Shown piece by piece: positions 24,207-32,785 of a stretch of 64,000 nucleotides of DNA; position 1 is the stretch's first letter; the number at the start of each line of letters is the position of its first letter. Position numbers and translations under genes: made by a program. Origin of the DNA: Lachnospiraceae bacterium UBA3689 (lineage in GTDB: Bacteria; Bacillota; Clostridia; Lachnospirales; Lachnospiraceae); the NCBI GenBank assembly GCA_002371465.1, contig DFIU01000015.1:118117-182116 (forward strand), written 5' to 3'. The notes beneath the pieces are model-generated. The model saw only the letters and a list, made by a program, of their open reading frames with translations, made no database searches and was not told the DNA's origin.

Positions 24207-24398
24207 TGCTTTTAAGAAAGAGAGGTGAACAACAGTTATGGATTCTGACAATTACCGACGATGCAGCTTCTGCCGAAGCAAAAAGACTGCTGTTCATGTC
24301 AGGAAAAGGGCAAATTCGGGGATCTGTATCTGAATGGATCAGATGAAGCGGTTCGTTTGATTGGAATTTTGCTCCGGACTTTGCAAGTGCTTAAGGCA
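24207..24398 (+). ncRNA. Structured leader RNA of mgtE, candidate M-box magnesium riboswitch
   Basis: A ~190-base element closed by TGCTTTTAAG (24207-24216) with CTTAAGGCA (24390-24398). Inside, GAACAACAGT (24227-24236) pairs with ACTGCTGTTC (24286-24295, one mismatch), enclosing GCTTC-TGCC-GAAGC (24266-24279). ATCTGA-ATGGA-TCAGAT (24328-24344) forms a further hairpin. AGGTGA directly after the 5' closing arm and AGTGCTTAAG at the 3' closing arm match, from memory, the ends of the M-box RNA that senses Mg2+ upstream of mgtE genes. The internal conserved M-box block GGCTCCT is not evident, so it may be a divergent or different RNA. No terminator lies between it and mgtE, so translational control is more likely. 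Confidence 0.45.
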
Positions 24399-24451
24399 GC
24401 GTCTTTCCAGGCAGATTTCGTCGTTTATTGTGCGAAATGAAGGGAGGAAAG

Positions 24452-25861
24452 ATGGAAGAAGAAGTACAGGAGTTTAACGTAAGAGAAGCGAAAAACAGGC
24501 TTCTTACCTGTCTGCTGAAGAAGCAGTACAAGGAACTGCGGGAGATGACGACGGACATGCATCCCGCCGATCTTGCCGCGGTTCTGGAAGATTTTGATGA
24601 AAATAACCGCCTGGTTATTTTCCGCCTGCTCAGAAAGGATATCGCCACCGAGGCATTTACCTATCTGACCGATGAGACGAGAAATGATCTGGTGGAGGGC
24701 TTCTCCGATGCCGAGATCGTCAACACGCTGGAAGAGATCAGCCTGGACGACGCGGCGGATATGCTGGAGGATATGCCCGCCAGCGTCGTCAAGCGGGTCC
24801 TTGCCAAGTCCAGTAAGACGACGCGTGAGAGCCTCAACAAGCTGCTCCACTATCCGGAATACAGCGCCGGCTCCATGATGACGCCGGAGTACATCCGTTT
24901 CCGGAAGAGCGACCTGGTCGGGGATGCCCTCAATACCATCCGGAAAGAGGGGAGCGACGCTGAAACCGTCTACACAGGCTTCGTCGTGGACCGCAACCGG
25001 CTGCTGGGGGTTGTGTCCGCCAGGGACCTGCTCTTAAGTGATCTGGAGACCCCTGTCACGGAGATCATGGACGACAACGTCATCACCGTGAAGGTGACGG
25101 ATGACCAGGAAGACGTCGCCCGCCAGATGCAGAAATACGATTTTAATACCATGCCGGTCGTCGATGACGAGGGCATGCTGGTCGGTATCGTCACCATCGA
25201 CGACGCTGTGGATGTCCTGGTGGACGAGTCCACAGAGGATATGCAGAAGATGGCTGCGATCCTGCCGGAGGACCAGGATGCAACTTATTTCGGAACCTCC
25301 GTCTGGCAGCATGCCAGACAGAGGATTCCCTGGCTGCTGATCCTGATGTTGTCCGCGACCTTCACCGGTATGATCACGACCCACTACGAGTCGGCTTTTG
25401 CCGCCATTCCCCTTTTGGTGTCCTTCATGCCCATGCTGATGGATACGCCCGGTAACTGCGGCAACCAGGTCGCGACCCTCATGGTGCGCGGTCTGGCTCT
25501 TGAGGAAGTAAAGGTCCGGGACATCGGCCGGGTCGTCTGGAAGGAACTGCGGGTTTCTCTTACGGTCGGTATGATCCTCGGCTTGGTCAACGGCGCCCGA
25601 ATCATGATTATGTACGGCGTTTTGAAGCAGCCGCACGACCCCAACGCCCTCCGCTATGCGGTCGTCGTCAGTATAGCGCTCTTTGTGGCAATTATCATCG
25701 CCAAGCTGGTTGGCGCGGTTCTGCCGCTGGGGGCAAAGGCGCTTCATCTCGATCCGGCGATTATGGCGACGCCTTTTATCACCACCATTGTCGACGCCTG
25801 CTCCCTGGTCGTTTTCTTCCATGTGGCGCAGATCGTCTTCATGTCGGAGATTATGGGGTAG
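24452..25861 (+). CDS. mgtE: MgtE-family magnesium transporter
   Basis: A Mg2+ channel of the cytoplasmic membrane. 469 residues: an acidic N domain (about 1-130), two CBS domains (about 130-255) that close the channel when Mg2+ is bound, a plug helix, and five membrane segments from about 285. The pore region PLLVSFMPMLMDTPGNCGNQ and the segment before it are typical. ATG 24452 has GGGAGG six bases upstream; TTG 24428 is less likely. It has a long structured leader, which fits metal-responsive control. A terminator follows at 25878. Confidence 0.94.
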   Translation: MEEEVQEFNVREAKNRLLTCLLKKQYKELREMTTDMHPADLAAVLEDFDENNRLVIFRLLRKDIATEAFTYLTDETRNDLVEGFSDAEIVNTLEEISLDDAADMLEDMPASVVKRVLAKSSKTTRESLNKLLHYPEYSAGSMMTPEYIRFRKSDLVGDALNTIRKEGSDAETVYTGFVVDRNRLLGVVSARDLLLSDLETPVTEIMDDNVITVKVTDDQEDVARQMQKYDFNTMPVVDDEGMLVGIVTIDDAVDVLVDESTEDMQKMAAILPEDQDATYFGTSVWQHARQRIPWLLILMLSATFTGMITTHYESAFAAIPLLVSFMPMLMDTPGNCGNQVATLMVRGLALEEVKVRDIGRVVWKELRVSLTVGMILGLVNGARIMIMYGVLKQPHDPNALRYAVVVSIALFVAIIIAKLVGAVLPLGAKALHLDPAIMATPFITTIVDACSLVVFFHVAQIVFMSEIMG

Positions 25862-25877
25862 TTTCAGGAACAAAAGA

Positions 25878-25934
25878 AAAAGGATTCCGTTTGGATTTGT
25901 CTTGGGGGACAGATCCGGGCGGAATCCTTTTTTT
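25878..25934. terminator. Terminator between mgtE and the convergent ThrE-type gene
   Basis: AAAAGGATTCCG pairs with CGGAATCCTTTT, enclosing a second stem GGATTTGTC with GACAGATCC. The T-run on the + strand and A-run on the left make it usable in both directions. Confidence 0.8.
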
Positions 25935-26013
25935 ATGGCTGAGTTTTGCTGTTACAGTTGTTTTTTGCTCTCTATGGGTGCGGTCGCATCTATACTCATA
26001 ACTTGTATCAGCA

Positions 26014-27375
26014 TCAGTAAGATTTTCGGAAATTCTTATCCTGGATGATCCGGGCTGTGATGAGTCCTAAGGGCAGGGTGATGGCGATGACCGCAGCCTT
26101 GGCAAAAGCATTGAGCCCCGCATCGGGCTGACCGACTCCGAAGAAATAGAGGGATTGGTACATGAACATGCCCGGGACCATGATGACGATGGAGGGAACC
26201 GTCAGGGCGATTCTGGGATAACCGGTTCGCCTTTCCACCAGACCCGCCATAAGACCCGCCGCCAGGGCTCCGATGAAGGCGCCGACACCGACCGGCAGGG
26301 AGAAGATTTCAACAAGCTCGATCCTTAAAGTGTTGGACAACATACCGAAGAGGGCGGCGGCAAGAGCCATTTTCCTGGGACTGTTGTAGAGGTAGGAGAA
26401 GCCGTAGACTCCGCACCAGCTTGCCAGGATCCGCAGCAGGCAGTAAAGAACCGGATGCAGGTGGAGGGGCTCAAAGGGGACCGGATGGAAATGCAGGGCG
26501 TAGGCGGCAATCATGCCGGTCGTGGTCGCGACAATGATCATTATGATCGCATAGGCGAGCCGCTCAAGTCCCGACCGCATATCCTGCTTGGCAAGATCGA
26601 TGCCCCCGGTGATCAGCGGAAAGCCCGGTATGATAAAGAGCATGGAGCAGATATAGCCCGCCTCCTTTGCCTGGGGGATCTCGACCAGGGATTCAAGAGC
26701 CTTGATACAGAGGACGTAGGTGATGCAGGCACAGGCGACGCTGACCGCAATGACCGCGTAGAGGGTGATCTTTTTTCGTGCCATGACGGAGCGGATAAAC
26801 TGACCGACACCGGCTCCGATGAAGGCGCAGATGACTTCAAAGAGACCGCCGCCCAAAAGGAAACAGAAGCCTCCGCAGGCGAGAGCCGCCGCCAGAGCCA
26901 GGCTGATGGGCTTATAGTTGGCCGGTTTTTCGGCGATGTGGTCCAGGATCTTGTGAAACTGCTCGACGGAGTAGCATTTGGCGTTTTTCTCAAAGACGTC
27001 GAGGAAAAGCTCCAGATCGTTTAAACGGTCCGTGTTGATGCCGGCGCTGGGCAGGGAGAGCGCCTCTGTATAGTGGTGGGCGCCGTCAAAGATGGTGACA
27101 TTGATGTTGACCAAACCGATGTCGGCGGTACAGGTGATGCCGATCGCGCGGGAGACCAGGTTCATGGCTTCCCGGACCCGGAAAGCTCCGGTGCCGCAGC
27201 CCAGCATCATCAGACCGATGCGGCCCACCAGGGTTGCCTTTTCAGCCGTTGTGGCACTGACGGCGGGAACTTCCCGATCTGTGTGTCCGGCGACGATGGC
27301 ATGCCAGCGGATGGGCATGTGATGACGCCGTTCCTGATACTGTCGCTTTTTTCTCTCTCTGATAGATTCTTCCAT
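26014..27375 (-). CDS. ThrE-family threonine/serine exporter-like protein
   Basis: A 453-residue membrane protein of the ThrE type, in which the two parts that are separate as YjjP and YjjB elsewhere are fused. The N-terminal soluble part (1-150) contains LMLGCGTGAFRVREAMNLVSRA and a domain of the DUF1212 kind; about ten membrane segments follow, the second set after residue 300. Known members export threonine, serine or small dipeptides. The ribosome binding site before ATG 27375 is weak, and a later Met (residue 20) is possible. The promoter overlaps an inverted repeat that is also upstream of the divergent gene at 27648. Confidence 0.82.
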   Translation of the reverse strand: MEESIRERKKRQYQERRHHMPIRWHAIVAGHTDREVPAVSATTAEKATLVGRIGLMMLGCGTGAFRVREAMNLVSRAIGITCTADIGLVNINVTIFDGAHHYTEALSLPSAGINTDRLNDLELFLDVFEKNAKCYSVEQFHKILDHIAEKPANYKPISLALAAALACGGFCFLLGGGLFEVICAFIGAGVGQFIRSVMARKKITLYAVIAVSVACACITYVLCIKALESLVEIPQAKEAGYICSMLFIIPGFPLITGGIDLAKQDMRSGLERLAYAIIMIIVATTTGMIAAYALHFHPVPFEPLHLHPVLYCLLRILASWCGVYGFSYLYNSPRKMALAAALFGMLSNTLRIELVEIFSLPVGVGAFIGALAAGLMAGLVERRTGYPRIALTVPSIVIMVPGMFMYQSLYFFGVGQPDAGLNAFAKAAVIAITLPLGLITARIIQDKNFRKSY

Positions 27376-27448
27376 ACTGCTTACCGGCGGAGGACTTCCG
27401 CCTGGCGATCCTTTCTATTTCATGAGATGAGGTTGTCGGAATCGATAG

Positions 27449-27476
27449 GTAATAGACTTGTAATTGATAGGTCCAA
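27449..27476 (-). promoter_or_regulatory. Promoter of the ThrE-type gene
   Basis: Minus strand: TTGGAC (27476-27471), 16-base spacer, TATTAC (27454-27449). The -35 box lies within the inverted repeat at 27465-27483. Confidence 0.5.
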
Positions 27477-27483
27477 CCTATCA
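27465..27483. promoter_or_regulatory. Inverted repeat, candidate operator
   Basis: TGATAGGT-CCA-ACCTATCA is a perfect repeat with 8-bp arms. A further half-site CGATAGGT lies at 27443-27450, about one and a half turns away. It overlaps the promoter of the ThrE-type gene. The regulator is unknown. Confidence 0.5.
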
Positions 27484-27610
27484 TACCATTGCCCCCACTT
27501 TTTCGCAAAATCAATATTAGGGTAGAATTTTGCCAATCCAGAGGACTTGACTCATGGAATGGGAAATCATTATACAATGTTACTAACGTCCTGGTCGTAA
27601 CTGGTGCAGA

Positions 27611-27640
27611 TTGGAAATGTCCCTCCTTCTATGCTATAAT
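27611..27640 (+). promoter_or_regulatory. Promoter of the amidohydrolase-like gene, predicted leaderless mRNA
   Basis: TTGGAA (27611-27616), 18-base spacer, TATAAT (27635-27640) with an extended TGC. The only sensible ATG is at 27648, seven bases after the -10 box, so transcription and translation would start at the same place. Confidence 0.6.
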
Positions 27641-27647
27641 TTATTCT

Positions 27648-28280
27648 ATGCAGATCATAGAACACGGAACCCTGATCCTGCCGGATGGACGGAAAGAAGC
27701 GGACCTGATGGCGGATGCGGGAATTATTAAAGAAATCAGAGACCGAGGCGGCTTTGAGGGGGCTGACTTTGACGGAGCCTCCCGCATCGACGCGGAAGGC
27801 TGTTTTGTCTATCCCGCCTTTATTAACATTGATCCGGTCCATCCCCAAGAGGATATTAGGTCCTACGGAGCGGATGCCGACCGGGTGCTGCCAAGGCTTA
27901 AGGAAGCTTTGGAAAATGGGACCGCCATTACGACTGAGGAACTTTTAAAGGACCGCGACTTTTCCCTTCGCTATCGGATCGTCACGGGGCAGGTCAAAAA
28001 TGTTTTCTCCGTATCGCAAAAGAATCATCGCTGGGAGATCATTATGAAACTGCTCCAGAATGACCTCGATCCGGTGGGCTTTGCCAGGCTGCTCGCGGAA
28101 AATCCCGCCCGGATGCTGGGCGTCTATCCCCAAAAGGGCGCCATTTGCGTCGGATCCGATGCGGACCTGCTGGTGATCGATCCCAATGTAAACGGGAAGG
28201 TCTGCGTCGATCGGGGAGCAGGGAACGTGCGGGAGATCCTTTTTACCAATGGCTCGATTCGGGCGCTTCTCTTTCATTAA
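27648..28280 (+). CDS. Shrunken amidohydrolase-like protein without the catalytic barrel
   Basis: A 210-residue protein that matches only the two ends of dihydropyrimidinase/dihydroorotase-type amidohydrolases. Residues 1-60 are the N-terminal beta part (GTLILPDGRKEADLMADAGIIKEI, then FVYPAFINIDPVH where an active enzyme has PGFID-x-H-x-H). Residues about 135-210 are the C-terminal part (LAENPARMLGVYPQKGAICVGSDADLLVIDP). The middle, about 240 residues with the metal ligands, is gone, and the HxH motif is altered, so hydrolase activity is not expected. There is no ribosome binding site and the start is predicted leaderless. It is either a decaying gene or a small protein with a new role. Confidence 0.6.
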   Translation: MQIIEHGTLILPDGRKEADLMADAGIIKEIRDRGGFEGADFDGASRIDAEGCFVYPAFINIDPVHPQEDIRSYGADADRVLPRLKEALENGTAITTEELLKDRDFSLRYRIVTGQVKNVFSVSQKNHRWEIIMKLLQNDLDPVGFARLLAENPARMLGVYPQKGAICVGSDADLLVIDPNVNGKVCVDRGAGNVREILFTNGSIRALLFH

Positions 28281-28314
28281 ACATTCATGAAATAAAACGG
28301 ATGGAGGGTGACTT

Positions 28315-30084
28315 ATGGCAGGTTTTGATTTTTCCTTCTGGTCCCTGTTCTTTAAGCTGGTGTCCGGGCAGACCGGAGATATCAGCAATGTGACCTTCAG
28401 ACCGCAGAAAGCCCGCTTTGAGGGCGGACCGATCAGGCAGGCGTTTGAGCGGGCCACGCCCGAAAGCCAGGGGGTCGACTCCCTGCATCTCCTTCATTTT
28501 CTGGATGAAATGGCGGATGATCCCGAAGCCAGTCCCCACCATATCATGATTTTAAGGCACGGCAAGGTGATCCTGGAGTGCAGCTTTGCCCCCTATGAAA
28601 AGGGCATGTGGCACATCACCCATTCCATGAGCAAGTCCATCACCGGCATGGCAGTCGGTCTTGCCATACATGAGGGGAGGCTCCGTCTTGACGAGACGCT
28701 CGATGAGATCTTTCCCCAGTATGTCAAACTCTTTGCCCGCCTTCGGCAAAAACCGGTCACGGTTCGCAACCTCCTCAATATGACCAGCGAAGTGGAATTT
28801 TCCGAAGCGGGAGCCATATCGGGGGACAACTGGCTGGCGGGTTATATGGCGTCCGCCACCAAATGTGAACCGGGAACCAAATTTGACTACAACAGCATGA
28901 ACTCCTACATGCTGTCCGCCATCATCCAGGAGCGGACCGGGATGACTCTCTTCGACTACTTAAAGCCCCGGCTCTTTGACCCGCTGGGCATCGACCAGGT
29001 CTTCTGGGAGGAGAGCCCCGAGGGGGTGACCAAAGCGGGTTGGGGTATGTATCTGCGCCCGGAGGACGCCCTGAAGCTGGGCTGGCTCTATATGAAGGGC
29101 GGCAGGTGGAAGGGCAGACAGATCATTCCCGAGGATTGGGTCCTGGAATCTACCAGGATGCAGGCAGACAACGGCAAGTTCGGCTATGGCTACCAGATCT
29201 GGATGGAGCAAAGACCGGGCAGCTTTGCCTTCAACGGGCTCTTTGGACAAAATGTCATCTGCTGCCCGGACGACGACCTGATTATCATGTGCAATGCCGG
29301 CAACCGGGAACTCTTCGCGGGGGGGTCTTTGACCAGCATCTTGCGGAAATACTGGGGAGTGGGCTATGAGCCCTCCGCTGCCCCTCTGCCGGAAAATATT
29401 ATGGCGCACCGCCGTCTTTTGACCAGGGTCGGGCAGTTGGACGGAAGTCTGCCGGCTCCTCCGCCCAAGCCCAAAATCGGCTGGCAGCTGGTTCTAAAGC
29501 CGGTCGAGGTGATCGATCGGACCTATCTGATGGAGACCCTCAAGGGTCATACTTTTGTCATGCAGCGCAGGCAGATCGGCATTTTCCCCCTGATCAGCCA
29601 GGTCATGCACGTCAACTTTACGGACGGTATTTCCAAAATCGGCTTTGACGAGGATCCGGACACCTGTTTCGTCATCCTCTTTGAGGAGGGGGAGACCCTG
29701 CACCGGATCAGGGTCGGCTTCGACCGGGCTGAGAAGAGTACAGTCGACCTGCACGGAGATCCCTACCTGGTCGCGGCAAAGGGGAGACTGGCGACGGATG
29801 AAAATGGGCGGCTCGCCATCATCCTGGACCTGACCTTCCCCGAGGAGGGGATGACCCGTCGGCTCAAGATCTTCTTTGACGGGGACGAGATTGAGGTCAG
29901 AGGCAATGAAAAACCCGGGGACGCCGTCGCGGCGGATGCCCTCGAATATACCGGCGGCACGGACCGCCCCTTAACCAAACTGCCGATTATCCGCCATATT
30001 CTGGAGGGGGGAGGACTGGATTTCATGGATCTGACCGTCCAGTCCACGATGCACCCCGTCGATTTCGGAAAACTGGAGATGTAA
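28315..30084 (+). CDS. Serine hydrolase, class C beta-lactamase family
   Basis: A 589-residue protein. The beta-lactamase/transpeptidase-like domain covers about residues 40-360, with the nucleophile motif S-M-S-K in HSMSKSITGMAVG and a Y-N-S motif in FDYNSMNSY. Class C relatives include esterases, D-aminopeptidases and penicillin-binding proteins. After it comes a 200-residue tail of beta-type sequence that I do not recognise. No signal peptide or anchor is visible, so it should act in the cytoplasm, unusual for this family. RBS GGAGG precedes ATG 28315. It follows the amidohydrolase-like gene by 34 bp and precedes the DeoC-like gene by 6 bp. Confidence 0.78.
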   Translation: MAGFDFSFWSLFFKLVSGQTGDISNVTFRPQKARFEGGPIRQAFERATPESQGVDSLHLLHFLDEMADDPEASPHHIMILRHGKVILECSFAPYEKGMWHITHSMSKSITGMAVGLAIHEGRLRLDETLDEIFPQYVKLFARLRQKPVTVRNLLNMTSEVEFSEAGAISGDNWLAGYMASATKCEPGTKFDYNSMNSYMLSAIIQERTGMTLFDYLKPRLFDPLGIDQVFWEESPEGVTKAGWGMYLRPEDALKLGWLYMKGGRWKGRQIIPEDWVLESTRMQADNGKFGYGYQIWMEQRPGSFAFNGLFGQNVICCPDDDLIIMCNAGNRELFAGGSLTSILRKYWGVGYEPSAAPLPENIMAHRRLLTRVGQLDGSLPAPPPKPKIGWQLVLKPVEVIDRTYLMETLKGHTFVMQRRQIGIFPLISQVMHVNFTDGISKIGFDEDPDTCFVILFEEGETLHRIRVGFDRAEKSTVDLHGDPYLVAAKGRLATDENGRLAIILDLTFPEEGMTRRLKIFFDGDEIEVRGNEKPGDAVAADALEYTGGTDRPLTKLPIIRHILEGGGLDFMDLTVQSTMHPVDFGKLEM

Positions 30085-30090
30085 ACGTAC

Positions 30091-30756
30091 ATGAACGAGA
30101 AAATCAAAGAACTTTTCAGCCGCGTCGAGCATCGAAGCAGCCGGCCCCTGATCCAGATGGCAGACGCCCGCCGCGTCGCGGACCAGGCTATGTTCTATGG
30201 GACTGCGGCAGTGGCCCTTCCCGCCTCCTATGTCCAGGTAACCAAGCGGTATGTGGGTACACGTACCAGGGTTATCGCGGAACTGGGCCAGGGCTGCGGC
30301 TTTGACACGTCGGCGGCTAAGGCTTTTTTAGCGGCGGACGCCCTGAAACATGGGGCGGACGGAGTCGCGATAGCAGTCAATGCAGGCTGGATCAGGGATG
30401 AAAGATGGGCGGACCTTGAGGCTGAGATGGCCATGGTCAAGGATGTCTGCGGCAGCCGGACCCTGGAGGCTGTCATCGGATCCCGGGACCTGACAAAAGA
30501 GGAGCAAATCAGGCTCTGCCGCGCCCTGTCAGAAGCCGGAGTGGATGGGGTCAGAATTTCCGTCCCGGAAGGGAAGGCGGGCCTTGATGAGATCGGTCTT
30601 TGGCACAGCTACAAAGCTAAAGGTCTCCTTATCTGTGCCGACGGAGACGTGACGTCCTTTACCGGGGCGGAGGAGAGACTGCAGGCAGGGGCGGACCGTC
30701 TGGTCACGGGCAGCCTGGCAGACCTTTTTAAGCAGCTTACGTCCGACGGCAATTAA
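30091..30756 (+). CDS. DeoC-like TIM-barrel protein lacking the aldolase lysines
   Basis: A 221-residue protein that aligns by eye along the whole length with deoxyribose-phosphate aldolase. The strand with the Schiff-base lysine, normally KTSTG, reads RISVPEG (R155 in place of Lys). The second active-site lysine (normally in FKPAGG) is replaced in LLICADGDV. The acidic residue before the V-N motif is also absent. Aldolase activity is therefore unlikely; it may bind a sugar phosphate or have another reaction. It ends an apparent operon with the two genes before it. Start ATG 30091 has GGAG about 12 bases upstream. Confidence 0.65.
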   Translation: MNEKIKELFSRVEHRSSRPLIQMADARRVADQAMFYGTAAVALPASYVQVTKRYVGTRTRVIAELGQGCGFDTSAAKAFLAADALKHGADGVAIAVNAGWIRDERWADLEAEMAMVKDVCGSRTLEAVIGSRDLTKEEQIRLCRALSEAGVDGVRISVPEGKAGLDEIGLWHSYKAKGLLICADGDVTSFTGAEERLQAGADRLVTGSLADLFKQLTSDGN

Positions 30757-30787
30757 GGATCAAAGACCAGAGGAAGTTGGAACTTTT

Positions 30788-32647
30788 ATGGCACAGATAA
30801 GCAATATCATGAATCTGGAACATGTCAGCAAGGCTTATGTTTCAAGGGTCCTGCTCCACGACTGCACGCTGGGCATCTCCGCCCGCGACAAGATCGGCGT
30901 GATCGGGATCAACGGGACCGGCAAATCGACCCTTCTGCGGCTGGCTTCGGGCGAGATCAGCCCGGATCAGGGGCAGGTCACCAAGGGAAATGATCTTCGG
31001 ATCTCCTACCTGCCTCAGACGCCGGAATTTGATCCGGACCGGTCAATCCTTGAAAATGTCAGTTCCCTGGTGGAGGGCAAGTCGGATCACTGGGACACAA
31101 AAGGGGAGGTCCGCGCGACCCTGCCCAAATTCGGGATACCGGATCCGGACCTGCCGGCAGATGTCTTAAGCGGCGGACAGAAGAAGCGGGCAGCTCTGGT
31201 GGCGGCGATCCTGACCCCCTCGGATCTGCTGATCCTGGATGAGCCGACCAACCATCTGGACAACCAGATGGCGGACTGGCTGGAGGATTATCTTAAGGCC
31301 TATCGGGGAGCCCTCCTGATGGTGACCCACGACCGCTACTTCCTCGACGCCGTCACCAATACGATTGTGGAACTGGACCGGGGGCAGGCCTACCGCTATG
31401 AGGCGAACTATTCCCGCTATCTGGAACTTAAGGCGGAGCGGCTGGAGAGCGCCAAGGCGGCGGAGCGGAAGGCAGCAGCCCTCTACCGCAAGGATCTCGC
31501 CTGGATGCAAAGGGGGGCGAGGGCGCGGTCGACCAAGCAAAAGGCGCATATCCAGCGTTTTGAAGCCTTAAGGGACCGGGACCGGATCGTTGAGGATAGA
31601 AATGTCGAGCTGAGTTCCCTGGCTTCCCGCCTGGGCGGCAAGACCATCGAGGTGGACGGCATCTCCAAATCCTACGACGGAAGAGTCCTTTTTCACGATT
31701 TTTCCTACATCTTTTTAAAGACGGATCGGATCGGCATCATCGGACCCAACGGCTGCGGCAAGTCGACTTTGCTTAAGTGCGTGACCGGTTTGCTTAAGCC
31801 CGATGAGGGGACGGTCGACATCGGGCAGACCGTGAAGATCGGCTATTTTTCTCAGGAAAATGAGGGACTGGATCTTACAGCCCGGGTGATCGACTACGTT
31901 CGGGACGCGGCGGAGTATATCCGGACGCCGGAGGGTCTTATCAGCGCCTCTGCCATGTGCGAACGCTACCTCTTTGACAGCGAGATGCAGTACGCGCCGA
32001 TTGAGAAGCTGTCGGGAGGCGAGAAGCGCCGCCTGTTTTTACTGAGAACCTTAATGACGGCTCCTAATGTCCTCATCCTGGATGAGCCGACCAACGACCT
32101 GGATATCCAGACCCTGCAGATCCTGGAGGATGAGCTGGACCATTTTGCGGGCATCGTCATTACCGTATCCCACGACCGGTATTTCCTGGACCGGGTCGTG
32201 AGCCGCATCTTCAGCTTTGAAGCGGACGGGACGATCCGGATGAGTGAGGGCGGCTATGAGGAGTACCTGGAGCATCGGCTCCGTGACGGCATCGCGGAAG
32301 ATACCAGCCGGGTGCCGGCAAGAGGGGGCGTCATCGGCGGCAAGCTAAGCTCTTCCAACCCGGAAACTTCCGAGGGAAAGTCGGATTGGGAAGAACAAAA
32401 GAAGGCCCGCAGGCAGCAAAAGACCAGGCTCTCCTATAAAGAGGAGCGGGAATGGGAGACCATCGAGGAGAAAATTAACCAGCTGGAGATAAGGTCTAAG
32501 GAGCTGGAGGCAAGCATGGAGGAGGCGGCATCGTCCTATACCGAGCTTGCCAGGCTGACCGGGGAAAAGGCTAAGGTGGATGAGGAACTTGACGCCAAGC
32601 TGGAGCGCTACCTGGAGCTTCAGGACCTGGTCGATTCCCTGTCGTAA
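30788..32647 (+). CDS. ABC-F family ATPase (Uup-like)
   Basis: A soluble protein with two ABC ATPase domains and no membrane part; ABC-F proteins act on ribosomes. 619 residues: first domain with GINGTGKST and LSGGQKKRAAL, a charged linker (about 240-290, the P-site tRNA interaction motif region), second domain with GPNGCGKST and LSGGEKRRLFL, then a C-terminal coiled coil (about 545-619) rich in Glu, Lys and Arg. The C-terminal coil and linker resemble Uup rather than the short EttA. Start at ATG 30788; a second ATG is eight codons later. Resistance-type ABC-F cannot be excluded but there is no macrolide-type signal here. Confidence 0.88.
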   Translation: MAQISNIMNLEHVSKAYVSRVLLHDCTLGISARDKIGVIGINGTGKSTLLRLASGEISPDQGQVTKGNDLRISYLPQTPEFDPDRSILENVSSLVEGKSDHWDTKGEVRATLPKFGIPDPDLPADVLSGGQKKRAALVAAILTPSDLLILDEPTNHLDNQMADWLEDYLKAYRGALLMVTHDRYFLDAVTNTIVELDRGQAYRYEANYSRYLELKAERLESAKAAERKAAALYRKDLAWMQRGARARSTKQKAHIQRFEALRDRDRIVEDRNVELSSLASRLGGKTIEVDGISKSYDGRVLFHDFSYIFLKTDRIGIIGPNGCGKSTLLKCVTGLLKPDEGTVDIGQTVKIGYFSQENEGLDLTARVIDYVRDAAEYIRTPEGLISASAMCERYLFDSEMQYAPIEKLSGGEKRRLFLLRTLMTAPNVLILDEPTNDLDIQTLQILEDELDHFAGIVITVSHDRYFLDRVVSRIFSFEADGTIRMSEGGYEEYLEHRLRDGIAEDTSRVPARGGVIGGKLSSSNPETSEGKSDWEEQKKARRQQKTRLSYKEEREWETIEEKINQLEIRSKELEASMEEAASSYTELARLTGEKAKVDEELDAKLERYLELQDLVDSLS

Positions 32648-32681
32648 CATTTTCCTGTTCGGGAAAAATGTCCGGCGGGGA

Positions 32682-32710
32682 TTGACGGATAGTATATGAA
32701 GTGCCATAAT
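32682..32710 (+). promoter_or_regulatory. gltB promoter
   Basis: TTGACG (32682-32687), 17-base spacer, CATAAT (32705-32710). The predicted leader is about 150 bases. Confidence 0.7.
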
Positions 32711-32742
32711 ACCATGCATAAACAATTTGCATAGTAATGGAA

Positions 32743-32758
32743 GGTCCGACGGAGGATC
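32743..32758 (+). promoter_or_regulatory. Possible first ANTAR hairpin of the gltB leader, loop GACGGA
   Basis: GGTCC (32743-32747) and GGATC (32754-32758, one G-T pair) close a six-base loop GACGGA. Position 4 is G but position 1 is G, not A. It precedes the hairpin at 32770 by 11 bases, the tandem layout expected for ANTAR targets. Confidence 0.35.
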
Positions 32759-32769
32759 AGAATGTATGG

Positions 32770-32785
32770 GCAGCAACGGGGCTGC
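32770..32785 (+). promoter_or_regulatory. Candidate ANTAR-target hairpin, loop AACGGG
   Basis: GCAGC (32770-32774) and GCTGC (32781-32785) form a perfect 5-bp stem with loop AACGGG, A1 and G4. Its 5' arm is the 5' arm of the terminator that follows, so both cannot form together. Confidence 0.6.

Noticed and set aside
24238..24333. 31-codon frame with ClpX-like CSFC in the mgtE leader
   Set aside because: Only half of a zinc finger, no ribosome binding site, and it lies inside the structured RNA.
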